In this document: positions 8,546 to 15,225 of the stretch, in pieces
Layout: the number at the start of each line of letters is the position of its first letter
Position numbering within the stretch: position 1 is the stretch's first letter
Assembly: GCA_041477005.1 (NCBI GenBank)
Contig: JBGOUJ010000105.1
Coordinates: 1 to 16,010 of the forward strand
Direction of reading: 5' to 3'
Origin: JBGOUJ01 sp041477005
GTDB lineage: Bacteria; Acidobacteriota; Terriglobia; Bryobacterales; JACQDG01
Length of the DNA: 16,010 nucleotides
Notes under the pieces: generated by a model
The model's input: only the letters and a program-made list of their open reading frames with translations
The model's database searches: none
Told to the model about the DNA's origin: nothing
Translations under genes and position numbers: made by a program

Positions 8546-8646
8546 TTATCTTTACTTTGGATTCTACAATACCTCGTCCAAACCGCCGATGGACTACTCA
8601 AACCCGAGCCGCGACCGTGGGGGAGCGGTTCTGTGGTCAGATCCCC
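8546..8646. promoter_or_regulatory. Divergent intergenic region between priA and the response regulator
   Basis: This 101-bp gap must hold the promoters for both genes. On the minus strand, TAGAAT (8561-8566) matches the -10 consensus at five of six positions and lies 15 bases before the priA ATG, but no good -35 is found at 16-18 bp. On the plus strand, TACAAT (8565-8570) overlaps it and could serve the response regulator. The repeat arm at 8604-8630 occupies the leader of the regulator. Assignments are tentative. Confidence 0.35.
8604..8630 (+). repeat. Single-arm copy of the interspersed palindromic repeat
   Basis: These 27 bases match the left arm of the 2418-2491 palindrome with one substitution (A to G in the GTGAGGG part). 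The inverse arm is absent here, so this copy cannot form the hairpin. It lies directly upstream of the response regulator start and gives a false N-terminal extension if an earlier ATG at 8557 is chosen. Confidence 0.8.
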
Positions 8647-9084
8647 ATGCGCGCCGCCCCCGAAACCATCCTCCTGGTCGAAGACGACCCCGGCCACGCC
8701 GAGCTGATTCGCGCCAACCTGGAAATCGGTAATCTCCGCCAGGAAATCGTCCACGTTACCGACGGCTGCCAAGCCCTCGATTTTCTCCAGCGTCGTGGCG
8801 AGTTCCGATCCCGCCCGCCCGGCGGCGTCCTGGTCCTGCTCGATCTGAACATCCCCCGCCTCGACGGGCTGGAACTTCTCCGCCAGCTCAAGTCTCACCC
8901 CGAAACCCGCGCCACTCCGGTGCTGGTCTTCGCCGCCGGCGACAATCCCCGCCTGATCTGGCAGTGCTATGAAGCCGGCTGCAGCCTCTACTTCCCCAAG
9001 CCATCGCTGTTCGAAGACTTCATCGGCACCCTCGAGCGCCTCACCGGCTTGATACAAGCCGTCTCAGTCCCCATCAGCCAATAA
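8647..9084 (+). CDS. CheY-like single-domain response regulator (Rcp1/PatA-like)
   Basis: This encodes 145 residues comprising only a receiver domain. The start at 8647 places TILLVEDDPGHAEL at the N-terminus as in this family; an earlier ATG at 8557 would translate repeat sequence. The acidic pocket is D13/D14, the phosphoacceptor is D66 (LLDLNIPRLDG) and the conserved Lys-Pro is K118-P119. The wording EDDPGHAELIRANLE and LLDLNIPRLDGLELL resembles the Rcp1-type regulators that often partner with phytochrome or hybrid kinases. The switch Thr/Ser, expected five residues after P91, is Ala96 (PVLVFAAGD). Phosphorylation-driven signalling may therefore be altered. There is no kinase gene alongside, so it is an orphan in this window, and the partner and output are unknown. 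Confidence 0.9.
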   Translation: MRAAPETILLVEDDPGHAELIRANLEIGNLRQEIVHVTDGCQALDFLQRRGEFRSRPPGGVLVLLDLNIPRLDGLELLRQLKSHPETRATPVLVFAAGDNPRLIWQCYEAGCSLYFPKPSLFEDFIGTLERLTGLIQAVSVPISQ

Positions 9085-9475
9085 TCCCAGTCTGGGCCCC
9101 CCTCACCGCCGCAGCCGCCAAGTCCATCCGCAAGATGGCGCGGGCGCGGCGACGGTCAAGAACCTGGCGTATGGGGTCGCAGTTGACCGGCCCATCTGGT
9201 GCAGTGCGCTCCCCAACATGGCGAGAGGCAAGGTAAAAGGCAAAGTGCAAAAGGCAAGGCAACAAAAATCAGGGATGCGCCCCTTCGCGGCGTGGCACTC
9301 TGCCCGCCCCTCGTGGCCGGGCACTAAGAAGATGTTTCCTTCCTTGATTTTTGCCTTTTGCCTTGGTTCTTCCATAACGAGGGAAGCGATTCCTCGCGAT
9401 GCACTAAGGACGGATTACGGGCCAGGGCCCGGCCCCCGGCCGCCGCGAAGGTATGCGAAACTCAAGTCCTGCTCC
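9085..9475. other. Noncoding interval between the response regulator and fadN
   Basis: I see no supportable gene in these 391 bases. The first part (9085-9220) is GC-rich with weak short frames on both strands and no recognisable protein. The middle (9222-9372) is an AT-rich inverted repeat, described separately. The last part (9373-9475) must carry the fadN promoter, but no convincing -35/-10 pair or Shine-Dalgarno is visible; a GGGCC/GGCCC-rich potential hairpin lies at about 9419-9440. Confidence 0.6.
9222..9372. repeat. AT-rich imperfect inverted repeat (GGCAAAA/TTTTGCC type)
   Basis: The left arm (about 9222-9275) is built from GGCAA and AAAAGGCAA units and ends in AAAAATCAGGGA. The right arm (9341-9372) is its imperfect reverse complement, TCCTTGATTTTTGCC followed by TTTTGCCTTGG. 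The left arm is longer through internal duplication: AAAAGGCAA occurs at 9235 and 9249, and AGGCAAGG at 9226 and 9252. The loop is GC-rich and holds a smaller hairpin, TGCCCG with CGGGCA, at 9301-9323. The composition differs sharply from the surroundings, which suggests an inserted MITE-like or structured noncoding element. Confidence 0.6.
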
Positions 9476-11881
9476 ATGTCGCGAACCATCCGCAAAGCCG
9501 CCGTGCTTGGCGCCGGGACCATGGGCGCCCGCATCGCCGCCCATCTGGCCAACGCCGGGGTCGAGGTCCGCCTGCTCGACATCGCTCCCGATCGCCTGAC
9601 CCCAGCCGAGCAGGCCCGGGGAATCACCCTGGACAGCCGCCAGGTACGCGGCCGCATCGTCAACCAGCTCTTCGAGGCGATGCAGAAATCCAAGCCCCCG
9701 GCCCTCTATACCCCCGACACCGCCCGCCGCATCCGCACCGGCAACTTCGCCCACGATCTCCCCAAGATCGCCGACGCCGACTGGATCATCGAGGCCGTCA
9801 TTGAAAACTTCGATGCGAAGCAGGCCCTGCTCACCCAGGTCGACCGCTACCGCAAGCCCGGAACGCTGGTCAGTTCCAACACCTCCGGCCTGCCCATCGC
9901 CTCGCTCGCTCGCGATCTTTCCGAAGACTTCCGCGCCCACTGGCTCGGCACGCACTTCTTCAACCCGCCCCGCCAGATGCGCCTGGTCGAGCTCATCCCC
10001 ACCCCCGAAACCAAGCCGGAGGTCGTCGAGTTCGTGCGCGATTTCTGCGACCGCCGTCTCGGCAAGGTCGTAGTCTTCGCCAAGGACCGCCCCAACTTCA
10101 TCGCCAACCGCCTCTTCCTGTTCGCCATGATGCACCTGCTCAAGACCATGCAGGCGCAGGGGCTGACAATCGAAGAGGTCGATGCCCTCACCGGCCCGCT
10201 CATCGGCCGCCCACACACCGCCACCTTCCGTCTGGCCGACTTCGTCGGCGTTGACGTCTGCGTCTTCGTCGGCGAGAACCTCCATCGTCTGGTTCCGGAG
10301 GATGAGAAACGGGATGTCTTCGTCCCGCCGGAGTTTCTGAAGCGGATGGTCGAGAAACGCTGGATCGGTGACAAAACCGGCCAGGGCTTCTTCAAAAAGG
10401 AGAAAGACGAGCGCCTGGTCCTCGATTTGGACACGTTCGACTACCGCCCGCCCCGCCCGCCGAACTTCCCCGGCCTGGCCGAGGCCCGGAAGATCCGCGA
10501 CACCGGCGCCCGCCTCCGCCACCTGCTTTGGTCGAACGACGCTTGGCGCGACGACCGTGCCGGCCGCTTCCTCTGGGAGACCTGGAGCGAGCTGTTGCTC
10601 TACTCCGCCGCCCGCATTCCCGAGATCGCCGATGACCTTGTAAGTATCGATACAACTATGATCCACGGCTTCGCCTGGGAGCTGGGGATGTTCGAGATCT
10701 GGGACGCCATCGGCGTGGCTGAGTCGGCTCGCCGCATGGAATCCCTGGGCAAGGCCCTTCCGCCGCTCGTCCAAAAGCTGCTCGCCTCCGGCCGGGACAC
10801 GTTCTACGCCCGGCAAAGGGACCGGCGTTTCTATTTCGACCTGGCCGGCGCCGCCTATCGGCCCGTCCCGGAGCCGCCCGGCGTGATCCGCCTCCACGTT
10901 CTACGCGACCGCAACAAGGTTCTGCTCTCGAATCCCGGCGCGAGCCTGCTCGACCTGGGCGAAGGCATCCTGTGCCTCGAGTTCCACTCCAAGGTCAATG
11001 CTTTCGACCACGATGTGCTCGCCCTTCTGCGATCTTCGCTCGAAGAGACCGAAGCCCATTACGAAGGCCTGGTAATCGGCAACGAAGGGCCGAATTTTTG
11101 CGTCGGAGCCAACTTACAATACTTCCTGGAGCTGGGCCGCGCCTGCCGCTGGTCGGAGATCCGCCGCGTGGTCGAAGAGACGCGGAGCGCTTTCCTGGCC
11201 ATCCGCGCCTGCCGCAAACCGGTGGCGGCGGCGGTTTTCGGCCGGACGCTCGGCGCCGGCTGCGAGCTCGCCCTGCACGCCCCGCGCATCCAGGCCGCAG
11301 CCGAAACATACATGGGCTGGACCGAGCCCGGCGTCGGCCTGATCCCCGCCGCCGGCGGCCCCAAGGAAATGCTCCTCCGCTGGACCGCCGACCTGCCTCC
11401 CGACGCGGACCTCACGCCCTATCTCAAGCAGGCTTTCGAGAACATCGCCCGGGCCCAGGTTTCTTCGAGCGCCGCCGAAGCGGCCGAGTGGCGCTGCCTG
11501 CGCCCCGAGGATCCCATCACCATGAACCGCGACCGCCTCATCGCCGACGCGCGCCAGACGGCGCTGGCCTTGGCCCGGGCCGGCTACACGCCTCCGGCGC
11601 TCGAGCCGAGGGTTCCGGTAACCGGCCGCGCCGGTCTGGCGACCCTGAAGATGGGCATCTTTTTGGCCCGGCAGTCGGGCCACATCAGCGCCTATGACGC
11701 CCACATCGCCGAGCGGCTGGCCTACGTCATGGCGGGCGGCGATCTGCCGCAGCCCATGACCGTACCCGAGAGCTACCTGCTCGATCTCGAATGCGAAGCG
11801 TTCCTCAGCCTCCTCGGCGAGCCGAAGACGCAGGAACGCATCGAGTACATGCTGCAGAACGGCCGGCCGTTGCGAAATTGA
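9476..11881 (+). CDS. fadN: Fused 3-hydroxyacyl-CoA dehydrogenase / enoyl-CoA hydratase (FadN type)
   Basis: This encodes 801 residues. It performs two steps of fatty-acid beta-oxidation: hydration of enoyl-CoA and NAD-dependent oxidation of the hydroxyacyl-CoA. Domain order is dehydrogenase first, hydratase last, as in Bacillus FadN (about 790 residues) and opposite to E. coli FadB. The Rossmann motif GAGTMG is at 12-17. The dehydrogenase catalytic pair is H160 (THFFNPP) and E172. Two dehydrogenase C-terminal regions occupy about 205-450. The crotonase-like domain has oxyanion motif GANL (544-547) and catalytic glutamates E597 (GAGCELAL) and E617 (TEPGVG). The start at 9476 gives the family N-terminus RKAAVLGAGTMG; longer starts would run through the AT-rich repeat. 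No thiolase or acyl-CoA dehydrogenase gene adjoins it. DUF169 follows 33 bases later. Confidence 0.92.
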   Translation: MSRTIRKAAVLGAGTMGARIAAHLANAGVEVRLLDIAPDRLTPAEQARGITLDSRQVRGRIVNQLFEAMQKSKPPALYTPDTARRIRTGNFAHDLPKIADADWIIEAVIENFDAKQALLTQVDRYRKPGTLVSSNTSGLPIASLARDLSEDFRAHWLGTHFFNPPRQMRLVELIPTPETKPEVVEFVRDFCDRRLGKVVVFAKDRPNFIANRLFLFAMMHLLKTMQAQGLTIEEVDALTGPLIGRPHTATFRLADFVGVDVCVFVGENLHRLVPEDEKRDVFVPPEFLKRMVEKRWIGDKTGQGFFKKEKDERLVLDLDTFDYRPPRPPNFPGLAEARKIRDTGARLRHLLWSNDAWRDDRAGRFLWETWSELLLYSAARIPEIADDLVSIDTTMIHGFAWELGMFEIWDAIGVAESARRMESLGKALPPLVQKLLASGRDTFYARQRDRRFYFDLAGAAYRPVPEPPGVIRLHVLRDRNKVLLSNPGASLLDLGEGILCLEFHSKVNAFDHDVLALLRSSLEETEAHYEGLVIGNEGPNFCVGANLQYFLELGRACRWSEIRRVVEETRSAFLAIRACRKPVAAAVFGRTLGAGCELALHAPRIQAAAETYMGWTEPGVGLIPAAGGPKEMLLRWTADLPPDADLTPYLKQAFENIARAQVSSSAAEAAEWRCLRPEDPITMNRDRLIADARQTALALARAGYTPPALEPRVPVTGRAGLATLKMGIFLARQSGHISAYDAHIAERLAYVMAGGDLPQPMTVPESYLLDLECEAFLSLLGEPKTQERIEYMLQNGRPLRN

Positions 11882-11894
11882 GGAGCCGCGACCT

Positions 11895-11905
11895 GGCCGG
11901 GGAGG
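11895..11905 (+). promoter_or_regulatory. Shine-Dalgarno (GGGGAGG) for the DUF169 gene
   Basis: A GGGGAGG run lies about nine bases before the ATG at 11915. It is one of the few strong ribosome binding sites in the window and fixes this start. The downstream gene therefore has its own initiation signal and does not rely on coupling to fadN. Confidence 0.6.
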
Positions 11906-11914
11906 CTTCACTTT

Positions 11915-12619
11915 ATGAATCTTGCATCCCAGGGCGAGAGGCTTCGCGATCTGCTCGTGCTGCAATGGCCGCCGGTGGCGGTGGCCTTTCGGGAGGCGCC
12001 TCCGCCCGGCGTCCAACGCATCGAGATGCCCGGCCCCGCCGGCTGCGCTTACTGGCGCCTGGCCGCCGAGGGTCGTGTTTTCTACACCGACGCCTCCGAC
12101 CACTTCGGCTGCACCATCGGCTCCCACACCCACGGCGTCGACTTGCCGGAAGACAAGGTTCAAGAGCTCGAAGCCATCGTCGCCACAATGGTCGGCCTCG
12201 AATACATCCGCATGGAAGAGGTCGCTGCGCTTCCGCGCCGCGCCGGCCCCTTCGGCGTTGCCGTCTACGCGCCGCTGGGCCAGGCGCCCTTCGAGCCGGA
12301 TGTCATTTTGGTACGCGGCAACGCCAAGCAGATCATGCTGGTGGCCGAGGCCGCCCGCGCCATAGGCATCGCCCACGAAGGCGCGGCGATGGGCCGGCCG
12401 GCCTGCGCGATGGTCCCGGCCTCCCTGCAGTCGGGCCACGGCGCCCTGAGCCTCGCCTGCATCGGCAACCGCGTGTACACCGGCCTCGGCGACGGGGAGC
12501 TTTACTTCACCGTCCCCGGCCCCCGGATCGCCGAGCTCGTCGAGAAGCTCGAGACCATCCTTCAGGCCAACCAGGCTCTCGAAAGGTTCCACCAGCGCCG
12601 CCGCGCCGGATCCAACTGA
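11915..12619 (+). CDS. DUF169 domain-containing protein
   Basis: This encodes 234 residues without a signal peptide or membrane span, so it is probably cytoplasmic. The N-terminal PPVAVAF, the region HFGCTIGSHTHG (63-74) and the C-terminal ACIGNRVYTGLGDGELYF fit the DUF169 family, whose function is unassigned. Conserved-looking cysteines are C44, C66, C164 and C182, with histidines H63, H71 and H73 beside C66. This pattern would suit metal or cofactor binding, which is inference. A good Shine-Dalgarno supports the start. The gene sits between the FadN-like enzyme (33-base gap) and an APC permease (6-base gap), all on one strand, so the three probably share a transcript. The family call is from memory of its sequence pattern. 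Confidence 0.8.
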   Translation: MNLASQGERLRDLLVLQWPPVAVAFREAPPPGVQRIEMPGPAGCAYWRLAAEGRVFYTDASDHFGCTIGSHTHGVDLPEDKVQELEAIVATMVGLEYIRMEEVAALPRRAGPFGVAVYAPLGQAPFEPDVILVRGNAKQIMLVAEAARAIGIAHEGAAMGRPACAMVPASLQSGHGALSLACIGNRVYTGLGDGELYFTVPGPRIAELVEKLETILQANQALERFHQRRRAGSN

Positions 12620-12625
12620 GCTCTC

Positions 12626-13963
12626 ATGTCCACGGCCCATCCCGAGCTGCACCGCCGTCTCGGCGTGCTCAACGCCACCTCCATCAACATGTCGAACATG
12701 ATCGGCACCGGCCCGTTCATCACCATCGCCGGCGCTGACGGCATTATTGCTACCATGATGGGCCCCCAGGCCCTGATCGGCTGGCTGGTGGGCGCGGTGA
12801 TCGCGCTCGCCGACGGCTTGGTGGTAGCCGAGCTCGGCGCCGCGCTGCCCTCCTCCGGCGGCAACTACGTCTACCTCCGCGAGGGCTACGGCCCCCACCG
12901 CTGGGGCCGGCTCATGGCGTTTCTGTTCGTCTGGCAGTTTCTTTTTTCCGGCCCGCTCGAGATCGCTTCCGGAAACATCGGCCTGGTCCAGTACCTGGCT
13001 TACTTCTGGCCCGGCATGACGCCCATCCAGACCAAGCTCCTCGCCGCCGGCGTCGGCGTCATCGCCCTTTTCACCCTCTACCGCAAGATCACCGACGTCG
13101 CGAAGCTCATGATGTTCCTTTGGATCACCATGCTGCTCACCACCGGCTGGGTCATCGTCGCCGGCCTCTGGAACTTCAACCCGCGCCTGGCCTTCGATTT
13201 CCCGCCCGACGCCTTCCGCTTCGGCCTGGGATTCGTCCGCGGCCTGGGCGCCGGAACCCTGATCGTGATGTACAACTTCCTCGGCTACTACCAGGTCTGC
13301 TATCTGGGCGCCGAAATCAAAAACCCGGCTCGCACTATTCCCTATGCCGTCATGATATCCATTCTGGCCGTGGCGGTGATCAACATCCTGATCTCGCTCT
13401 CCTTCATCGGCGTGGTCCCCTGGCGCGAGGCGGTCCATATGCCGGCGATCGGCTCGGTCTTCATGGAGCGGCTCTACGGCCGCTGGGCGGCCTCGCTGCT
13501 CTCGGTGATGATCATGATCACCGCCTTCAGCTCCGTTTACGCCCTGCTGCTCGGCTACTCCCGCATCCCCTACGCGGCGGCCAAAGACGGCATCTTTTTC
13601 CAGGCCCTGGGCGCGCTCCATCCCCGCGGCGAGTTTCCCCACCGGTCGCTGTTGCTGGTGGGCGGCCTGTGCATCGTGGCCAGCTTCTTCTCGCTCGGCG
13701 CCGTCATCTCCGCCCTGATGACCGCGCGCATCCTGGTCGAGTTCCTGGGCCGCGTGGTCGCCGTTTTCCTCATCCGCTGGAAGCGCCCGGACATCCAGCG
13801 GCCGTTTCAAATGTGGCTCTATCCGCTGCCGGCGATTCTATCGTTCGCTGGCTACGCCTACGTCTTCGCTGCTTCAGGGGCGAAGTTCATCTTGTATGGC
13901 TTAATTACGCTGCTGGCAGGAGTTCTGGTTTATTTTGCGACCGCCCGCCGCGCGACGGTCTGA
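12626..13963 (+). CDS. APC-superfamily amino acid/organocation permease
   Basis: This encodes 445 residues of mostly hydrophobic sequence, with about 12 membrane spans expected. The N-terminal NMIGTGPFIT (23-32) corresponds to the broken first helix of APC transporters (the GxG(I/P)F motif). AELGAALPSSGGNYVYLREG (68-87) is the characteristic segment after helix 2. GYSRIPYAAAKDGIFF further on is also typical. Such proteins import or exchange amino acids or related amines, driven by ion gradients or antiport. The substrate cannot be told from sequence. The ATG comes six bases after the DUF169 stop and has no evident Shine-Dalgarno, so expression probably depends on readthrough of translation from upstream. 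It converges with the minus-strand block beginning at 14007. Confidence 0.93.
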   Translation: MSTAHPELHRRLGVLNATSINMSNMIGTGPFITIAGADGIIATMMGPQALIGWLVGAVIALADGLVVAELGAALPSSGGNYVYLREGYGPHRWGRLMAFLFVWQFLFSGPLEIASGNIGLVQYLAYFWPGMTPIQTKLLAAGVGVIALFTLYRKITDVAKLMMFLWITMLLTTGWVIVAGLWNFNPRLAFDFPPDAFRFGLGFVRGLGAGTLIVMYNFLGYYQVCYLGAEIKNPARTIPYAVMISILAVAVINILISLSFIGVVPWREAVHMPAIGSVFMERLYGRWAASLLSVMIMITAFSSVYALLLGYSRIPYAAAKDGIFFQALGALHPRGEFPHRSLLLVGGLCIVASFFSLGAVISALMTARILVEFLGRVVAVFLIRWKRPDIQRPFQMWLYPLPAILSFAGYAYVFAASGAKFILYGLITLLAGVLVYFATARRATV

Positions 13964-13976
13964 AGTCCGCTTATTT

Positions 13977-13995
13977 GCCCGACGATCCGCCGGGC
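13977..13995. terminator. Possible bidirectional hairpin after the permease gene
   Basis: GCCCG at 13977-13981 pairs with CGGGC at 13991-13995 and can extend inward past one mismatch. It lies 14 bases after the permease stop and beyond the end of the minus-strand microprotein frame, where convergent transcripts should end. On the minus-strand side it is followed by AAATAAG, with no real T-tract in either direction, so factor-independent termination is uncertain. Confidence 0.3.
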
Positions 13996-14006
13996 TTGGC
14001 CGGCCT

Positions 14007-14075
14007 TCAAGGGCCGCCGTACTTCCACGCCACCACGACGGCGAGCGCCACCACGACGATCCAGAGGTATTCCAC
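14007..14075 (-). CDS. Candidate 22-residue single-span membrane microprotein
   Basis: A GTG start at 14075 opens a 22-codon frame ending in TGA at 14007-14009. The peptide reads (M)EYLW, then a hydrophobic run IVVVALAVVVAW, then KYGGP, giving one short membrane helix with a positive residue after it. A Shine-Dalgarno-like GGGAGAG (14080-14086) lies four bases before the GTG. A perfect TATAAT is 17 bases before the start, with a 4/6 -35 match at 18 bp spacing. An in-frame TAA lies just upstream, so the frame cannot be longer. I do not recognise it. Tiny membrane peptides often modulate transporters or other membrane proteins, but its role here is unknown. It could be a chance frame, though promoter, ribosome site and hydrophobic core together favour a gene. 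Confidence 0.45.
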   Translation of the reverse strand: MEYLWIVVVALAVVVAWKYGGP

Positions 14076-14092
14076 GCGGCTCTCCCAGACCC

Positions 14093-14122
14093 ATTATAGT
14101 CCGGCGCTACCGCGTCTGCCGA
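14093..14122 (-). promoter_or_regulatory. Candidate sigma-70-type promoter for the microprotein
   Basis: On the minus strand, TCGGCA (14117-14122, 4/6 to TTGACA) is followed after 18 bases by TATAAT (14093-14098, 6/6). The predicted start point is near 14086, at the GGGAGAG ribosome site. The -35 half lies inside the end of the SUMF1-like gene. A perfect -10 is notable in DNA this GC-rich. Confidence 0.5.
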
Positions 14123-14838
14123 ACGACCCGAAAGCCGTAGTCGGCGTATTGAAACTGGGGAGGAATGCTGGAGCGGGCGGCGCACCGGCTGACCTTGATC
14201 TGGTGCCGCCAGGAGCCGCCGCGCGATGCCCGGCGCTCGCCCGCCTCCGGACCGGGCGGATTGCGCTCGGGCGAGCGGGCGTAGTAGTCCTTGTAAAACC
14301 AGTCGGCGCACCACTCGTGGACGTTTTCACCGATGTCATGAAGCCCGTAACGGTTGGGCGCGTCCTGGCCGACCGGAAGCGGACCCTTCACGTCACCGCC
14401 CCAGCGGCGGAGATACGCGGCCCGCTGATGTGGCGGCTCGTCGCCCCAGGGATAGAGCAAGGCTTCCTGGCCGCCGCGCGCCGCGCGCTCCCACTCGGCT
14501 TCGGTCGGCAGCCGGTAACGGCGGCCGGTGAGCCGGCTGAGCCAGTCGCCATACGCGACCGCCTCGAACCAGCTCACCGCCACCACGGGCTGGTCCGGGT
14601 CGCCGAACGCCGGGTCGTCCCAATGGGGAGGCGCGGCGTGACCGGCCGCTTCGAGGAACAACCCATAGTCGCGGCGGCGGACCTGCAGGATCGCCATCTC
14701 AAAATCGTCCACCCAGACGCGGTGAACCGGGCGCTCCTCGTCCCGGTCCTGCTCGCACCCCATCCGGAAGTAGCCGGCGGGAATGCGGACGCAAACAGGC
14801 TCCTGGAAGGCCGGCGCAGCGTCCATCGGCCCCATCAT
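14107..14838 (-). CDS. SUMF1/FGE-fold domain protein lacking the catalytic cysteine pair
   Basis: This encodes 243 residues, essentially one formylglycine-generating-enzyme (SUMF1) domain. Family markers are IPAGYFRMGCEQD (19-31), QPVVAVSWFEAVAYGDW (83-99), RLPTEAEWERAARGG (109-123), GENVHEWCADW (170-180) and RGGSW (206-210), ending in YADYGFRVVR. In true FGEs the segment after GGS carries two cysteines (CHxSYC) that oxidise sulfatase cysteines. Here the segment is three residues shorter and reads RHQIKVSRCAARS, without that pair. Sulfatase activation is therefore unlikely, and a binding or other role is more plausible. No signal peptide is seen. The ATG at 14838 overlaps the stop of the DUF4143 remnant (ATGA), which supports this start; another Met at 14826 is possible. 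No sulfatase gene is nearby. Confidence 0.85.
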   Translation of the reverse strand: MMGPMDAAPAFQEPVCVRIPAGYFRMGCEQDRDEERPVHRVWVDDFEMAILQVRRRDYGLFLEAAGHAAPPHWDDPAFGDPDQPVVAVSWFEAVAYGDWLSRLTGRRYRLPTEAEWERAARGGQEALLYPWGDEPPHQRAAYLRRWGGDVKGPLPVGQDAPNRYGLHDIGENVHEWCADWFYKDYYARSPERNPPGPEAGERRASRGGSWRHQIKVSRCAARSSIPPQFQYADYGFRVVRQTR

Positions 14839-15218
14839 ACCCCACGCCGCGGGCGCTCCCGGCGGGTGGCGCGCCACAGGGCGTCGAGCGGCAGGGCCTG
14901 CAGATTGGAAGCAAACGAGAGGGGCTCGGAGCCGGTATAGAGCACCACGCCCCGGCGGAAGCGCCGGCCCGTCAGATCGGCCAGGACGCGCAGTCCTTTG
15001 AAGTCGCCGCTCGCGACGCTTGCGCCCGCCTTCACCTCGATCCCGACCAGGTTGCCGGCGGAATCCTCCAGCACGATGTCAACCTCCTGGCCGGTCTGCA
15101 GGCGAAAGTGGAACAACTGCGGATGCACCCGGCTCCAACCCACCTGTTTGCGCAGCTCCATCACCACGAAGTTCTCGTGTGATATAGTGGCGAAGTAGGG
15201 TAGGTCTGCGCGAGTCAA
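14835..15218 (-). pseudogene. 5'-truncated DUF4143 ATPase remnant (C-terminal nuclease-fold part only)
   Basis: The 127-codon frame matches only the C-terminal DUF4143 half of the common bacterial AAA ATPases of about 400 residues. Visible are ENFVVMELRKQVGW (15-28), GQEVDIVLE (43-51), LVGIEVKAG (57-65), DFKGLRVLADLTG (72-84) and VVLYTGSEPL...ALPLDALW. D47, E61 and K63 fit the PD-(D/E)xK nuclease-like pattern. The whole N-terminal P-loop ATPase domain is missing. Homology begins near residue 14, about 50 bases from a tRNA-Ser gene, and the first dozen residues are unlike the family. The best start is a TTG without a ribosome site. I read it as a broken gene. It may still be translated, since its stop overlaps the start of the SUMF1-like gene. 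Confidence 0.75.
15183..15188 (+). promoter_or_regulatory. Possible -10 box for tRNA-Ser
   Basis: TATAGT matches the -10 consensus at five of six positions and lies 37 bases before the mature tRNA 5' end. This allows a leader of about 30 bases for RNase P removal. No good -35 is present at 16-18 bp. The box lies inside the antisense DUF4143 remnant, near where its homology begins. Confidence 0.35.
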
Positions 15219-15225
15219 CCGGATC

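Noticed and set aside
9085..9096. CCCAG/CTGGG after the response regulator as a terminator
   Set aside because: The two arms are separated by a single base, so no real hairpin loop can form, and no T-tract follows.
9074..9265. Minus-strand frame of 63 codons after the response regulator
   Set aside because: It has no recognisable domain, no ribosome site, and its start lies in the AT-rich repeat. A decayed fragment cannot be excluded, but nothing supports a gene.
11883..11893. GAGCCGCGACC before the DUF169 gene as a fourth repeat copy
   Set aside because: Only 11 bases match the repeat arm and the following bases diverge. In GC-rich DNA this is too short to claim.
11114..13810. Antisense ORF of 898 codons across the fadN end, DUF169 and permease genes
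   Set aside because: It spans three well-supported genes in the opposite direction, its protein is low-complexity (rich in G, A, D, H, E) with no domain, and such frames arise from G/C-ending codons.
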